Positions 44,765-54,512 of a DNA stretch of 64,000 nt are shown here, one piece after another. Position 1 is the first letter of the stretch, and the number at the start of each line of letters is the position of its first letter. The position numbers and the translations under genes are program-made. The stretch covers positions 6,324,001-6,388,000 of the forward strand of contig NZ_WING01000001.1 in assembly GCF_009793335.1 (NCBI RefSeq), in the 5' to 3' direction. Source of the stretch: Actinomadura sp. J1-007 (GTDB lineage Bacteria; Actinomycetota; Actinomycetes; Streptosporangiales; Streptosporangiaceae). Below the pieces are notes generated by a model. It did no database searches. It was not told the origin of the DNA and saw only the letters and a program-made list of their open reading frames with translations.

Positions 44765-45588
44765 ATGTTCGGACGCAAGGCAGCGGACCCGGCGGGGCGA
44801 GGGCCGGTCGTCCCGGCGGGCCCGCCCGGCCCGGGGAGGCGCTGAGGCTGGAGGCGGTCCGCAAGGTGTACGGGGGCGAGGGCAACCGCGTCACGGCCCT
44901 CGACGGCGTGTCGCTGTCGCTGCCCACCGGGTCGTTCACCGCGGTGATGGGCCCGTCGGGCTCGGGCAAGAGCACCCTGCTCCAGTGCGCGGCGGGCCTC
45001 GACCGTCCCGACGAGGGACGGGTGTTCGTGGACGGCGCCGAGCTCGCCGGGGACGGCGAGGCCGCGCTGACGAGGTTCCGGCGGCAGCGGATCGGGTTCG
45101 TGTTCCAGCAGTTCAACCTGATGCCGACGCTGACGGTCATGCAGAACGTGACGCTGCCGCTCAGGCTCGCCGGGCGCAGGGCCGACAAGGCCGCGGCCCG
45201 CGCCGTCCTGGAGCGGGTCGGCCTCGGCGACCGGCTCGGCAGCCTGCCCTCGGAGCTGTCGGGCGGCCAGCGGCAGCGCGTCGCGATCGCCCGCGCCCTG
45301 GTCACCGAGCCGAAGGTGGTCTTCGGGGACGAGCCGACCGGCGCGCTCGACACCCGCAGCGCCCGCGACGTCCTCGTCCTCCTCCAGGAGGCCGTGCAGG
45401 TGTACGGGCGGACCGTGGTCATGGTCACCCACGACCCGGTCGCCGCCGCGCACGCCGGGTCGGTGCTGTTCCTCGCCGACGGGCGGATCGTCGGGCACCT
45501 GGTCCGGCCGACCGCCGAGCAGGTCGCCGAGCGGATGACGCACCTGGCCGACGAGGTCGAGCGGCAGCGCGCGCAGGCGGGGGTGTGA
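44765..45588 (+). CDS. ABC transporter ATP-binding protein (MacB/LolD type; frameshifted as read)
   Basis: About 274 residues. Walker A is GPSGSGKST, the signature is LSGGQRQRVAIARAL, Walker B is VVFGDEPTGALD, and the switch His is in MVTHDP. The N-terminus is in another frame: restoring one G near 44838 joins MFGRKAADPAGRGPV to EALRLEAVRKVYGGEG. It powers the FtsX-type permease encoded 6 bases downstream. The MacB/LolD-like pair exports lipids, peptides or drugs; the cargo is unknown. Confidence 0.88.
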
Positions 45589-45593
45589 GGACG

Positions 45594-46985
45594 ATGGCGA
45601 CCACGGCGAGGGCGTTCCAGCCGACCCTGCTCATGATCGCGTGGCACTCGCTGCGCAGGCGCGCCGGGGCGTTCGTCGCGAGCTTCCTCGCGATGTTCCT
45701 CGGGGCGACGATCCTGATGGCGTTCGCGTCCATGCTCGACACCGCGTCGGCGGGGGACGCGACCGGCGAGGCCCGCAACACGCTGGTGACCATGGCGACC
45801 GTGGTGGGCGGGTGGGGGCTGCTGCTGGTGGTCTTCGCGGTCACCTCGACGCTCACGCTGTCGGTGCGGCAGCGCGGCGCGGAGATGGCGCTGCTGAAGT
45901 CGGTCGGCGCCACCCCCGGCCAGCTCGGCCGCATGATCGTCGGCGAGGCCGCCGGCGTGGCCGTCGTCGCGGCGCTGCTGGCCGTCCCGCCCGCGATGCT
46001 CGTGGGCCGCGGGCTGCTCGGCCTGCTGCACGGCACCGGCCAGGTGCCGGACGGGGTCGGCTACGCGTTCGGGCCGGTCGCGCCGGTCATGGGCCTCGGC
46101 ATCACGTTCGCCTCGGCGACCGCCGCCGCGCTGATCACCGCCCGGCGCGCCACCCGCGTCCGGGTGACCGAGTCGCTCGCGGCGGCCGAGACGGACACGG
46201 TGCGGATGAGCCGCAAGCGGATGGTCGGCGCGGGCCTCGCGCTCGCGCTCGGCCTGAACCTCGCCGTCGTCACCGCCACGGTGATGCGCGGCAAGGGCAG
46301 CGACGCCATGGCGACCGCCGGGCAGGCCGACATCTGCGCGGCGCTCGGCCTGGCCCTGCTCGCCCCGGTGATCATCCGCTGGGCGACCGGGCTGCTGGCC
46401 GTCCCGCTGCGGGCGCTCGGCGTGACCGGCGAGCTGGCGATCAGCAACCTGCGGCGGCGGACGGCGCGGATGGCCTCGATCGTCACCCCGATCACGCTGT
46501 TCACCGGCATCGGCGTCGGCACGCTGTACCTCCAGCACACCGAGAACGCCGCGATGGACGCCGCCGGGCTGGCCAAGACCGCCGAGCAGAAGAGCATCGA
46601 GACGCTCAACTTCGTGGTCATCGGGATGATCGTGCTGTTCACCGCGATCATGCTGGTGAACACGCTGGTCGCGGCCACTGCCGACCGGCGCCGCGAGTTC
46701 GGCCAGCAGCGCCTCGCCGGGGCGACCCCGGCCCAGGTGCTCGGCACGGTGGCGCTGGAGTCGGCCGTCCTGACGGTCGTCGGCGTGGCCTGCGGAACGG
46801 TCGCCTCGCTGTTCACGATCCTGCCGTTCGCCATCGCCCGGACCGGCTCGGCCGCCCCGGACGGCGGCCCCGGCACGTACCTGGCGGTCGTGGCCCTGGC
46901 CGCGGTCCTCACGGGGGCGACGGCGTACGGAGCGGCCCGCAAGGCGATCCGGCCCGCCGCCGTGGACGCGGTCGCGGCGAGCTGA
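45594..46985 (+). CDS. FtsX/MacB-type ABC transporter permease
   Basis: A 463-residue permease with two FtsX-like domains. An N-terminal helix (AFVASFLAMFLGATILMAFASM) is followed by three helices with the motif LSVRQRGAEMALLKSVGATPGQLGRMI (about 83-109). The second copy has DRRREFGQQRLAGATPAQVLG (about 363-383). Helices around 265-300 separate the halves. It pairs with the preceding ATPase. Actinomycete exporters of this kind often resist antimicrobial peptides, but there is no sensor pair next to this one. A 12-bp-stem hairpin follows. Confidence 0.9.
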   Translation: MATTARAFQPTLLMIAWHSLRRRAGAFVASFLAMFLGATILMAFASMLDTASAGDATGEARNTLVTMATVVGGWGLLLVVFAVTSTLTLSVRQRGAEMALLKSVGATPGQLGRMIVGEAAGVAVVAALLAVPPAMLVGRGLLGLLHGTGQVPDGVGYAFGPVAPVMGLGITFASATAAALITARRATRVRVTESLAAAETDTVRMSRKRMVGAGLALALGLNLAVVTATVMRGKGSDAMATAGQADICAALGLALLAPVIIRWATGLLAVPLRALGVTGELAISNLRRRTARMASIVTPITLFTGIGVGTLYLQHTENAAMDAAGLAKTAEQKSIETLNFVVIGMIVLFTAIMLVNTLVAATADRRREFGQQRLAGATPAQVLGTVALESAVLTVVGVACGTVASLFTILPFAIARTGSAAPDGGPGTYLAVVALAAVLTGATAYGAARKAIRPAAVDAVAAS

Positions 46986-46996
46986 GACCCCCCGAC

Positions 46997-47040
46997 CGCG
47001 GCCCCGGCCGAGCGCGACCACCGCGCCCGCCGGGGCCGCG
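46997..47040 (+). terminator. hairpin terminator after the ABC exporter
   Basis: CGCGGCCCCGGC at 46997-47008 pairs perfectly with GCCGGGGCCGCG at 47029-47040 around a 20-base loop, 12 bases after the permease stop. Confidence 0.65.
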
Positions 47041-47050
47041 CCCGTGCCGC

Positions 47051-47093
47051 TTGCCTTTCCCGGGGACCGGGGCGATACTGGGTGAGCACTCAC
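47051..47093 (+). promoter_or_regulatory. promoter with GTGAG-CA-CTCAC operator
   Basis: TTGCCT (47051-47056) and GATACT (47074-47079) are spaced by exactly 17 bases. GTGAGCACTCAC (47082-47093) is an inverted repeat sitting on the predicted transcription start, followed by AAGGAGG at 47097-47103 and the ATG at 47109. The layout fits a repressor-controlled single gene. Confidence 0.5.
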
Positions 47094-47108
47094 TCAAGGA
47101 GGACGGCC

Positions 47109-47939
47109 ATGAGCGGCTCGGCGGACGTGCGGGAGCGGAGCGCCGGTATCCCGGTCGCCGGGATGCTCGGGGAACTGCGGGCGTTCTGGACGCGCGGGCG
47201 GCCGGTCGAGCGGGCCTGCTACGCGGTCGGGGCGCTCCTCATGGCGTCCGGCGCGGTCCACTTCGGCGTGTTCCTCGTGGACGGCGGGCCGTGGGAGGGC
47301 CCGGTCTCGTGGCGCAAGCCCGTCACGTTCGGGCTGTCGTTCGGGCTGACGCTCGTCACCATCGCCTGGGTCGCCTCGTTCGTGACGCTGGGGGAACGGG
47401 CCCGGCGCAGGCTCCTCGGCGTGTTCGCGGCCGCGTGCGTCGCCGAGGTCGCGCTGATCACCGTGCAGGGCTGGCGGCGCGTCCCGTCCCACTTCAACCA
47501 GGAGACCGCGCTCGACACGGTGATCACCCGCGTGCTCGCCGCCGGCGGCGGGGTGCTGATCGTCACGCTCGTCGCGCTCACCATCGCCGCGTTCCGCGCC
47601 GCCCCGGCGACCGCGCCCAGCATGCGGCTCGCGGTGCGGGCCGGGTTCGCGGCGCTGCTCGGCGCGCTCGCGTCCGGCGCCGCGATGATCGCGCGCGGCG
47701 TGGTCGAGGTGCAGAGCGGGAACCAGCAGCTCGCCTACCACGTGGCCGGGGCGCTGAAGCCCGCGCACGCCGTGACCATGCACGCGATCCTCGTGCTGCC
47801 CGCGCTCGCCTGGCTGCTGACGTTCACCGCGCTCCCCGAACCGCGCCGCGTCCGCGCGGTGGCCGCGGCCACGGCCCTGTACGCCGCCGCAGCGGCGGGG
47901 GTCATCGCCTGGTCGGCCGTGCGCTTCGCCACCACCTGA
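47109..47939 (+). CDS. hypothetical polytopic membrane protein
   Basis: A 276-residue protein with about seven hydrophobic helices (ERACYAVGALLMASGAVHFGVF, TFGLSFGLTLVTIAWVASFV, LLGVFAAACVAEVALIT, AAGGGVLIVTLVALTIAAF and three more). Polar signatures include VDGGPWEGPVSWRKPVTF, QGWRRVPSHFNQETALD and KPAHAVTMHAIL. I do not know a named family with experimental function. I chose the ATG 6 bases after AAGGAGG rather than the GTG/ATG further upstream. It converges with the L,D-transpeptidase gene. Confidence 0.75.
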   Translation: MSGSADVRERSAGIPVAGMLGELRAFWTRGRPVERACYAVGALLMASGAVHFGVFLVDGGPWEGPVSWRKPVTFGLSFGLTLVTIAWVASFVTLGERARRRLLGVFAAACVAEVALITVQGWRRVPSHFNQETALDTVITRVLAAGGGVLIVTLVALTIAAFRAAPATAPSMRLAVRAGFAALLGALASGAAMIARGVVEVQSGNQQLAYHVAGALKPAHAVTMHAILVLPALAWLLTFTALPEPRRVRAVAAATALYAAAAAGVIAWSAVRFATT

Positions 47940-47949
47940 CGCGGAGCGG

Positions 47950-49352
47950 TCAGCGGTGCCGGGTCTCCGGCGGGCGGTGCCGGGCCTCCGGCGCGCGGGG
48001 GCGGACCGGGCGCCCGAGCGCGCTGCCCGCCAGCCAGCGGGACCACGGAAGCTGCCAGTATCCCCAGCCGTTCGTCCACTCCAGCGGACGGTCCGTGCCG
48101 GTCACCGCGATGACGTCGCCGCGCAGCGACTGCCCGTAGAACCACTCGGCGAACGCGGGGACGCGTTGACGCAGCCGTGGCTGACGTTGGCGCGGCCCTG
48201 CGAGCCCACCGACCAGGGCGCGGAGTGCACGTACTCGCCGCTGCTGGAGATCTGCACCGCGTGCCGCACCCTCAGCTTGTAGTAGCGCGGGTCCCCGCGG
48301 TCGGTGACGCCCATCCACGCCGAGGTCATCACGACCGGGTCGCCCTTGCCCATCGCCAGGTGCACGCCGCTCGTCGTGGTGTAGGCCCGGCGCCCGCCCT
48401 TGCCCGCGCTGATCCCGGCCGTACGGACCGTGCGGCCGTTCACCCGGACCGTCATGCGGTGGGCGCGCACGTCCACGGTGCTGATCCGGGACGGGCCGAC
48501 GCGGAACCCCGCCGTCGCGCCCGACGCCCCGTACACGCCCGGCGCCGCCCGCACGCCCGCCGTGTGCGCGAGGAGCCTGACGCGCTGCCCCGCCGGCCAG
48601 TAGCGCCGCGGCCGGAACACCACCTGCGACGGGCCCGTCCAGCGCCACGCGCCCGTGACGGGCCTGCTCATCTTCAGCTCCAGCGACCGTTCCACGGCCT
48701 CGCGGTCGGCGATGGCCCGGCTGAACGTCACGATGAGCGGCATCCCGACGCCGACGAGCTCGCCCGGCCGCGGCGTGACGTCCGCCACCGCGAACGTCGC
48801 CGACGGCCTCAGCGTGGTGAACCGTGTCGTGACCCGCGTGGGCGCGCCCGCGTCGTCCACCCCGGCCGAGGTCACGGTGTACGCGGTGCCGGGGTGCAGC
48901 GTCCACCGCGCCCGCCACGTCCTGCGGTCGGCCGACATCCTCCCCGCGACGCGGACGGGCCCGCCGCGCACGGTGACGCGCCGCAGCGTGCCCTTGAGGG
49001 CGGTGACGACCACGCGCCGGTCGGGCCGGACGCCGCGCGCGCCGTCCGCCGGGACGACCGCGATGGCCGGATCCGGCTTCGGCGCCCCGGCCTCCGACGC
49101 GCCGACCACCGGGCCCCGGCTCTCGCCCGCACCGCCGCCCCCGCCGCACGCGGTCGCGACGAGCGCCGGCAGGACCAGCAGGACCAGCCCGGACGCCGCC
49201 CGCCCGGGACGCCGCGCCCGGCTGGACGGGCCGGACCGACTGGCCGGGGCGGACCGGCCGGGATCGCCCGGTCCCGCGGAGCGGGCCCTCGTGCCGGACG
49301 GAGCGGACCGGCCGGGGCGGCTGACCTGGAGTCGGCTGGCATGGTGGCGCAT
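47950..49352 (-). CDS. L,D-transpeptidase lipoprotein (frameshifted at the active site as read)
   Basis: About 467 residues. A long N-terminal stretch precedes the lipobox LVATAC, so the true start may be internal. Two Ig-like domains typical of LdtMt2-type enzymes follow (about 85-310), then the YkuD catalytic domain. Its core SHGCVN carries the catalytic Cys, with His just before it. The frame breaks near 48159; one extra C gives NASPAFAEWFYGQSLRGDVIAV, the normal continuation, and a WGYWQLPWSRWLAG end. It makes 3-3 cross-links in peptidoglycan outside the membrane. Confidence 0.88.
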
Positions 49353-49663
49353 GGTGGTCCCCGTAACTTCCCGAACGTGACGGCGTGCGCGCTCGGTAGC
49401 CGGTGCTCCACGCAGAGTCCGCGCACCTTGGCACGGTAGACGCTCCTCGTGATCGTCCTCCCGCTCCTCGCGAACTTGCGATGCCCGATCGGGGAACGGC
49501 CGCCGGCCCCTCGCCCCGTGCCCGCCCCCTTGCCCGCCTTCGTGCCGTTCGCCCCGTTTCGACGCAGGTCACCGCGCACGAGGCGGCTCGTGGCGGGACG
49601 TGGCGCTTTGGTAGATTCCGCCGGGCCCCCGAAGGGCATGTCACCGCTGGGAGGACGATCACT
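49353..49663. promoter_or_regulatory. divergent intergenic region before the second kdpDE pair
   Basis: A stretch of 311 bases between the L,D-transpeptidase and the second kdpD. On the plus strand a -10-like TAGATT (49612-49617) lies 46 bases before the GTG, and GGGAGGACG provides a ribosome-binding site. No matching -35 box is evident. I see no coding sequence or clear repeat in the rest. Confidence 0.3.
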
Positions 49664-52261
49664 GTGGGGGCACGCGGCACGCTCCGGATCTACCTGGGCG
49701 CGGCGCCCGGCGTCGGCAAGACGTTCGCCATGCTCGGCGAGGGCCACCGCAGGCTCGCGCGCGGCGCGGACGTGGTCGCCGGGCTCGTCGAGACCCACGG
49801 GCGGCGCCGCACCGCCGAGCTGCTCGCGGGCCTGGAGGTCGTGCCGCGGCGGGAGGCGGCCTACCGCGACGCGGCGTTCACCGAGATGGACGTGGACGCG
49901 GTGCTCGCCCGGCGCCCCGAGATCGCGCTGGTGGACGAGCTCGCGCACACCAACGTGCCCGGCTCCCGGCACGCCAAGCGCTGGCAGGACGTCGAGGAGC
50001 TCCTCGACGCGGGCGTCGACGTGATCTCGACGCTGAACGTCCAGCACCTGGAGTCGCTGAACGACGTCGTCGAGCGGATCACCGGCGTCCGGCAGCACGA
50101 GACCGTCCCCGACGAGGTGGTGCGCCGCGCCGACCAGATCGAGCTGGTCGACATGTCCCCGAGGCGCTGCGCCGCCGCCTCGCGCACGGCAACGTGTACG
50201 CCCCGAGAAGGTGGACGCCGCGCTCGCCCACTACTTCCGCGTCGGCAACCTCGCCGCGCTGCGCGAGCTGGCCCTGCTGTGGGTCGCCGACCGCGTGGAC
50301 GAGGGCCTCGCCCGCTACCGCGACCAGCACGGCATCACCGAGCCCTGGGAGGCCAGGGAGCGGATCGTCGTCGGCCTCACCGGCGGCCCCGAGGGCGGCA
50401 CGCTGATCCGCCGGGCCGCGCGGATCGCCGCCCGCGCGGGCCGCGCCGACCTGCTGGCCGTGCACGTCGGCCGCAGCGACGGGCTCGCCGAACGGCCCTC
50501 GCCGCGGGAGCTGGCCCGGCAGCGCGACCTGGTCGAGAGCGTCGGCGGCAGCTACCACCGCGTCCTCGGCGACGACGTCCCGACCGCGCTGGTCGAGTTC
50601 ACCCGCGGCGTCAACGCCACCCAGATCGTGCTCGGACGAGCCGGCGGCGCGGCTGGCAGTTCGTGTTCGGGCCCGGCGTCGGCGCGACCGTGGCCCGCGA
50701 GTCCGGCGACGTGGACGTCCACCTGGTCACGCACGAGCACGCCGGCAAGGGGCGCGGCCTCGTCCGCGTCGCCGGGAGCCCGCTCGGCGCGCGGCGCCGC
50801 GCGGGCGGGTGGGCGCTGGCGCTGCTCGGGCCCCTGCTGCTGGCGCCGCTGCTCACCGTCCGGGGCGTCCACCCGGGCCTGAACACCGACATGCTGCTGT
50901 TCCTGACGATGACCGTCTGCGTCGCGCTGGTCGGCGGGCTGTGGCCCGCCGTCGCCGCGGCGGTCCTCGGGTTCCTGCTGCTCAACTGGTTCTTCACGCC
51001 GCCGCTGCACACCCTGACGATCGGCGAGCCCGCCAACACCCTGGCCCTCGCCGTCTTCGTGGCGGTCGCCGTGGCGGTGTCGTCCGTCGTGGACCTCGCG
51101 GCGCGGCGCAGCCGTCAGGCCGCCCGCGCCAACGCCGAGGCCGAGACCCTCAGCCTGCTCGCGGCGAGCGTGCTGCGCGGCGAGAAGGCCCTGCCCGCCC
51201 TGCTGGAGCGCGTGCGCGAGACGTTCGGCGTGCGGTCCGTCGCCCTGCTCGAACGCGCCGACGGGGGCTGGCGCGCCGTCGGGTCGACCGGACCGGACCC
51301 GGCCGCCGACCCCGAGTCCGCCGAGGCCACCGCCCGCGTCGGCGACGGCCCGGTGCTGGCGCTGAGCGGACGGGTGCTGCCCGCCGCCGACCGGCGCGTG
51401 CTGTCGGCGTTCGCGTCCCAGGCCGAGGAGGTCCTGGAGTGGCGGCGGCTCGCCGAGGAGGCCGCGCGCGCCCGGCGGCTCGCCGAGGGCGACCGGATCC
51501 GCACCGCGCTGCTCGCCGCCGTCTCGCACGACCTGCGCACCCCGCTCGCCTCGATCAAGGCCGGGGTGAGCAGCCTGCGCGCCACCGACGTCGTCTGGGA
51601 CCCCGAGGACGAGGCCGAGCTGCTGGCCTCGGTCGAGGAGTCCGCCGACCGGCTGGACGGCCTGATCGGCAACCTGCTCGACATGAGCCGCCTCCAGACC
51701 GGCGTCGTGACCCCGCTGATCCGTCCCGTCGCGGTGGAGGAGGTGCTGCCCGCCGCGCTGGTCAACGTCCCGCAGGACCGCGTCACGGTGGACGTCCCGG
51801 AGGACCTCGCCCCGGTCCTCGCCGACGCCGGGCTCCTCGAACGCGCCCTCGCCAACGTGGTCGAGAACGCCGCCCGGCACGGCCGCGACCGCGTCCTCGT
51901 CACCGCGAGCGAGCTGCGCGCCACCGGGCCCGGGGGCCTGGGCGGGGCCGGGGGAGCAGCGGGAGCCGGGGACGCCCGGGTGGAGATCCGCGTGGTCGAC
52001 CGCGGGCCCGGAGTGCCCGACGACGCGAAGGAGCGGATGTTCGCCCCGTTCCAGCGGCTCGGCGACGCGCCCCGGGGGACCGGGGTCGGGCTCGGCCTCG
52101 CCGTCGCCCGCGGCTTCGTCGCCGCGATGGGCGGCGGGCTCCAGCCGGAGGACACGCCCGGCGGCGGCCTGACCATGGTCTTCACCCTGCCCCCCGCCCC
52201 GCCGGCCCCCGGGCCGGAGGAGCATGATCGGGGGGAACGGCACGAGGAGGAGGGGGCGTGA
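49664..52261 (+). CDS. second KdpD-type sensor kinase (three frameshifts as read)
   Basis: About 866 residues with the full KdpD architecture: Walker A GAAPGVGKTFA (intact), LVDELAHTNVPGS, a universal-stress-protein domain, four membrane helices, HisKA with SHDLRTPLAS and HATPase with VENAARH, DRGPGVP and GVGLGLAV. Single bases are missing near 50160, 50205 and 50635; together they equal one codon, so the frame returns by itself. The middle frame reads LAHGNVYAPEKVDAALAHYFRVGN, as in the first KdpD. It is clearly paralogous to the first pair but has no pump genes beside it, so its target may be another K+ system. Confidence 0.88.
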   Translation: MGARGTLRIYLGAAPGVGKTFAMLGEGHRRLARGADVVAGLVETHGRRRTAELLAGLEVVPRREAAYRDAAFTEMDVDAVLARRPEIALVDELAHTNVPGSRHAKRWQDVEELLDAGVDVISTLNVQHLESLNDVVERITGVRQHETVPDEVVRRADQIELVDMSPRRCAAASRTATCTPREGGRRARPLLPRRQPRRAARAGPAVGRRPRGRGPRPLPRPARHHRALGGQGADRRRPHRRPRGRHADPPGRADRRPRGPRRPAGRARRPQRRARRTALAAGAGPAARPGRERRRQLPPRPRRRRPDRAGRVHPRRQRHPDRARTSRRRGWQFVFGPGVGATVARESGDVDVHLVTHEHAGKGRGLVRVAGSPLGARRRAGGWALALLGPLLLAPLLTVRGVHPGLNTDMLLFLTMTVCVALVGGLWPAVAAAVLGFLLLNWFFTPPLHTLTIGEPANTLALAVFVAVAVAVSSVVDLAARRSRQAARANAEAETLSLLAASVLRGEKALPALLERVRETFGVRSVALLERADGGWRAVGSTGPDPAADPESAEATARVGDGPVLALSGRVLPAADRRVLSAFASQAEEVLEWRRLAEEAARARRLAEGDRIRTALLAAVSHDLRTPLASIKAGVSSLRATDVVWDPEDEAELLASVEESADRLDGLIGNLLDMSRLQTGVVTPLIRPVAVEEVLPAALVNVPQDRVTVDVPEDLAPVLADAGLLERALANVVENAARHGRDRVLVTASELRATGPGGLGGAGGAAGAGDARVEIRVVDRGPGVPDDAKERMFAPFQRLGDAPRGTGVGLGLAVARGFVAAMGGGLQPEDTPGGGLTMVFTLPPAPPAPGPEEHDRGERHEEEGA

Positions 52262-52932
52262 CCCGCGTTCTGGTCGTCGACGACGAGCCGCAGATCGTCC
52301 GCGCGCTGCGGATCAACCTGCGCGCCAGGGGCTACGAGGTGGACGCGGCGGCGGACGGCAGGGCCGCGCTCGACCTCGCCGCGCGCCGCCACCCGGACGT
52401 GGTGCTGCTCGACCTCGGCCTGCCCGACATGGACGGCACCGACGTGATCAAGGGGCTGCGCGGCTGGCTGAGCGTCCCGATCATCGTGCTGTCGGCCCGG
52501 CACGCGTCCGCGGAGAAGGTCGAGGCCCTCGACGCCGGAGCCGACGACTACGTCACCAAGCCGTTCGGCATGGACGAGCTGCTCGCCCGGCTGCGCGCCG
52601 CCGTCCGCCGGTCCGCGCCCGCCGAGGAGGCCGCGGTGGTGTCCACCGGCACGTTCACCGTGGACCTGGCGGCCAAGAAGGTCGTGCGGGACGGCGCGGA
52701 CGTGCGGCTCACCCCCACCGAGTGGCACATCCTGGAGGTGCTGGTCCGCAACGCCGGGCGGCTCGTCGGCCAGCGGCAGCTCCTGCGCGAGGTGTGGGGC
52801 CCCACGTACGAGACCGAGACCAACTACCTGCGCGTCTACCTGGCCCAGCTCCGCCGCAAGCTGGAGGCCGACCCCGCGCACCCCCGGCACCTGATCACCG
52901 AGCCCGGGATGGGCTACCGGTTCGAGGGCTGA
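52258..52932 (+). CDS. second KdpE-type response regulator
   Basis: A 224-residue OmpR-family regulator, intact. Receiver motifs are VVDDE, the phospho-acceptor Asp in VVLLDLGLPDMDG, and DDYVTKPFG. The winged-helix domain has LTPTEWHILEVLVRNAGRLVGQRQLL and ETNYLRVYLAQLRRKLE. It is close to the first KdpE but lacks that protein's linker insertion. Its GTG overlaps the sensor stop (GTGA), so they are co-translated. Confidence 0.93.
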   Translation: MTRVLVVDDEPQIVRALRINLRARGYEVDAAADGRAALDLAARRHPDVVLLDLGLPDMDGTDVIKGLRGWLSVPIIVLSARHASAEKVEALDAGADDYVTKPFGMDELLARLRAAVRRSAPAEEAAVVSTGTFTVDLAAKKVVRDGADVRLTPTEWHILEVLVRNAGRLVGQRQLLREVWGPTYETETNYLRVYLAQLRRKLEADPAHPRHLITEPGMGYRFEG

Positions 52933-53033
52933 GCGGCGGCGGTCCGGAGCGCCGCATCCGGATAGCCGGACCTGGGGTGATTCATCCGGTGGGGATGGTC
53001 CGATTCACCCCGTGATGCCATACGCTTCCCATC

Positions 53034-53456
53034 ATGGACGAGGTTCCGGCCCGCACATCGCCGGGCGGCGACACTCCGGAGGCCGACCGCGGTCGCGGCG
53101 GCCTGCGCCGCTTCCTGCGGCGGATGGCTTCGAGCAAGGAGGAGCTGGAGGCCGAGGAGCTTCAGAAGGCCGGCGGCGACGAGGGCGCGACGCCCATCAC
53201 CGCGTGCGGCACCCGCAAGCGCCACTGCGTTGCGGGTACGCTACGTACGGTGACGCTGCGCCCGCGCGGCGGTGCCCCGGCCCTGGAGGCCGAGCTGTAC
53301 GACGGCACCGACGTGATCAACCTGGTCTGGCTCGGCCGCCGCCGCATCGCCGGGATCGACCCCGGCCGGCGGCTCCGCGCCGAAGGGCTGGTCAGCGTGC
53401 AGGACGGGCGCAAGGTCATGTTCAACCCCCGGTACGAGCTCCGCGGAACGTCGTGA
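53034..53456 (+). CDS. OB-fold nucleic-acid-binding-like protein
   Basis: A 140-residue protein of the conserved actinobacterial family represented by Rv2694c. After a charged N-terminus comes an OB-fold region: HCVAGTLRTVTLRPRGGAPALEAELYDGTDVINLVWLGRRRIAGIDPGRRLRAEG with the usual strand pattern and terminal GRKVMFNPRYELR. TACGCT (53021-53026) just before the ATG suggests a leaderless or nearly leaderless transcript. Nucleic acid binding is by fold only. It begins the third piece of the ancestral block. Confidence 0.85.
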   Translation: MDEVPARTSPGGDTPEADRGRGGLRRFLRRMASSKEELEAEELQKAGGDEGATPITACGTRKRHCVAGTLRTVTLRPRGGAPALEAELYDGTDVINLVWLGRRRIAGIDPGRRLRAEGLVSVQDGRKVMFNPRYELRGTS

Positions 53457-53481
53457 GCGGCCGCCGGACCGGGGAGGCGGC

Positions 53482-54435
53482 GTGAACGGACCGGAAGCGA
53501 ACGGGAGAGACGGCGTGGGCTCAGACGTGTCACCGGCGAAGGCCGGGCCGGCGCGCCCCGGCGCGGCCGAGTCCGAGGAGGGCGCGGCGCAGGCCCCCGA
53601 GGCCGCGCCCCGCGCGGGCGGCGCGGCGCGGGCCCCTGAGGCGGCGCCTCGCGCCGGCGGCGTGGCGGAAGCGCCCCAGACCGGGGTGTCCGGCGTGGCG
53701 GGGACGCCCGAGGCGGCGGAGGGCGCGCAGGGCCCTGAGGCGGCGAACGGCGCGGCGGAGGGCGCGGAGGGCCCCGGGGCCGCCGAGTCCGACGAGGAGC
53801 GCGCGCACGACACCGTGGAGGCCGCGGTACGGGCCCAGCTCACCAAGGCCCTCGGCGGGGTGCGGGGCATGGTCGAGGCCGCCGTCCCCACGATCGGCTT
53901 CACCGCCACCTACGTGGCGGCCGACGAGCTCAAGCTCGCCGTCGGCGTCGGGGTCGGCGCGGCGGTGCTCCTGCTGATCGTCCGCGTCGCGCAGCGCTCC
54001 AGCCCGCAGTTCGTCCTCAACAGCCTCATCGGCATCGCCATCGCGGCGTTCTTCGCGCTGCGGTCCGGCAAGGCCGAGGACGCGTTCGTCCCCGGCATCC
54101 TGCTGAACGCCGCCTACGGCGCCGGGATGCTGCTGTCGATCGTGGTCCGCTGGCCGGTCGTCGGGTTCATCATCGGCTCGGTCACCGGCGACCCGACCGC
54201 CTGGCGCTCCGACCCCGGCATCGTCCGGCTCTGCTCGCGGCTCACCTGGCTGCTGCTGGTCCCGTGCGCGCTGCGGGTGGCCGTCCAGTACCCGATCTAC
54301 CTCGCCAGCGGCGACCAGAGCGGCCTGCTCGGCGCCGCCAAGATCGCGATGGGCTGGCCCCTCCAGGTCGCCGCCCTCGCCGCGATGGTCTGGCTCCTCG
54401 CCCGCGGCCGTACCCCGCTCACGCGCCAGACCTAG
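53482..54435 (+). CDS. DUF3159 membrane protein
   Basis: A 317-residue protein. The first 110 residues are low-complexity Ala/Glu/Gly-rich and poorly conserved. The rest is the DUF3159 domain with about five membrane helices (LKLAVGVGVGAAVLLLIVRVA, NSLIGIAIAAFFALRSGKAEDAFVPGIL, YGAGMLLSIVVRWPVVGFIIG, and two more). The motif RSGKAEDAFVPGILLN is typical. M. tuberculosis Rv2693c is the counterpart. Function is unknown. It starts at GTG after GGGGAGG. Confidence 0.9.
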   Translation: MNGPEANGRDGVGSDVSPAKAGPARPGAAESEEGAAQAPEAAPRAGGAARAPEAAPRAGGVAEAPQTGVSGVAGTPEAAEGAQGPEAANGAAEGAEGPGAAESDEERAHDTVEAAVRAQLTKALGGVRGMVEAAVPTIGFTATYVAADELKLAVGVGVGAAVLLLIVRVAQRSSPQFVLNSLIGIAIAAFFALRSGKAEDAFVPGILLNAAYGAGMLLSIVVRWPVVGFIIGSVTGDPTAWRSDPGIVRLCSRLTWLLLVPCALRVAVQYPIYLASGDQSGLLGAAKIAMGWPLQVAALAAMVWLLARGRTPLTRQT

Positions 54436-54464
54436 AAGCGCCCCGGCCCGTTCGCCCAAAACAC

Positions 54465-54494
54465 CGGCGCCCGCTCTCGTTCGAGCGGGCGCCG
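54465..54494. terminator. bidirectional hairpin terminator between DUF3159 and the TrkA pair
   Basis: CGGCGCCCGCTC (54465-54476) and GAGCGGGCGCCG (54483-54494) form a perfect 12-bp stem with a 6-base loop in the gap between convergent genes. On the minus strand it is followed by TGTTTTGG, a short T run. Confidence 0.7.
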
Positions 54495-54512
54495 TCGTGC
54501 GGGGCGGTGCGG

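Noticed and set aside
49664..52261. Second kdpD as a decayed pseudogene
   Set aside because: Three one-base losses sum to a codon and all domains and catalytic motifs are intact; the error pattern matches other genes in the window.
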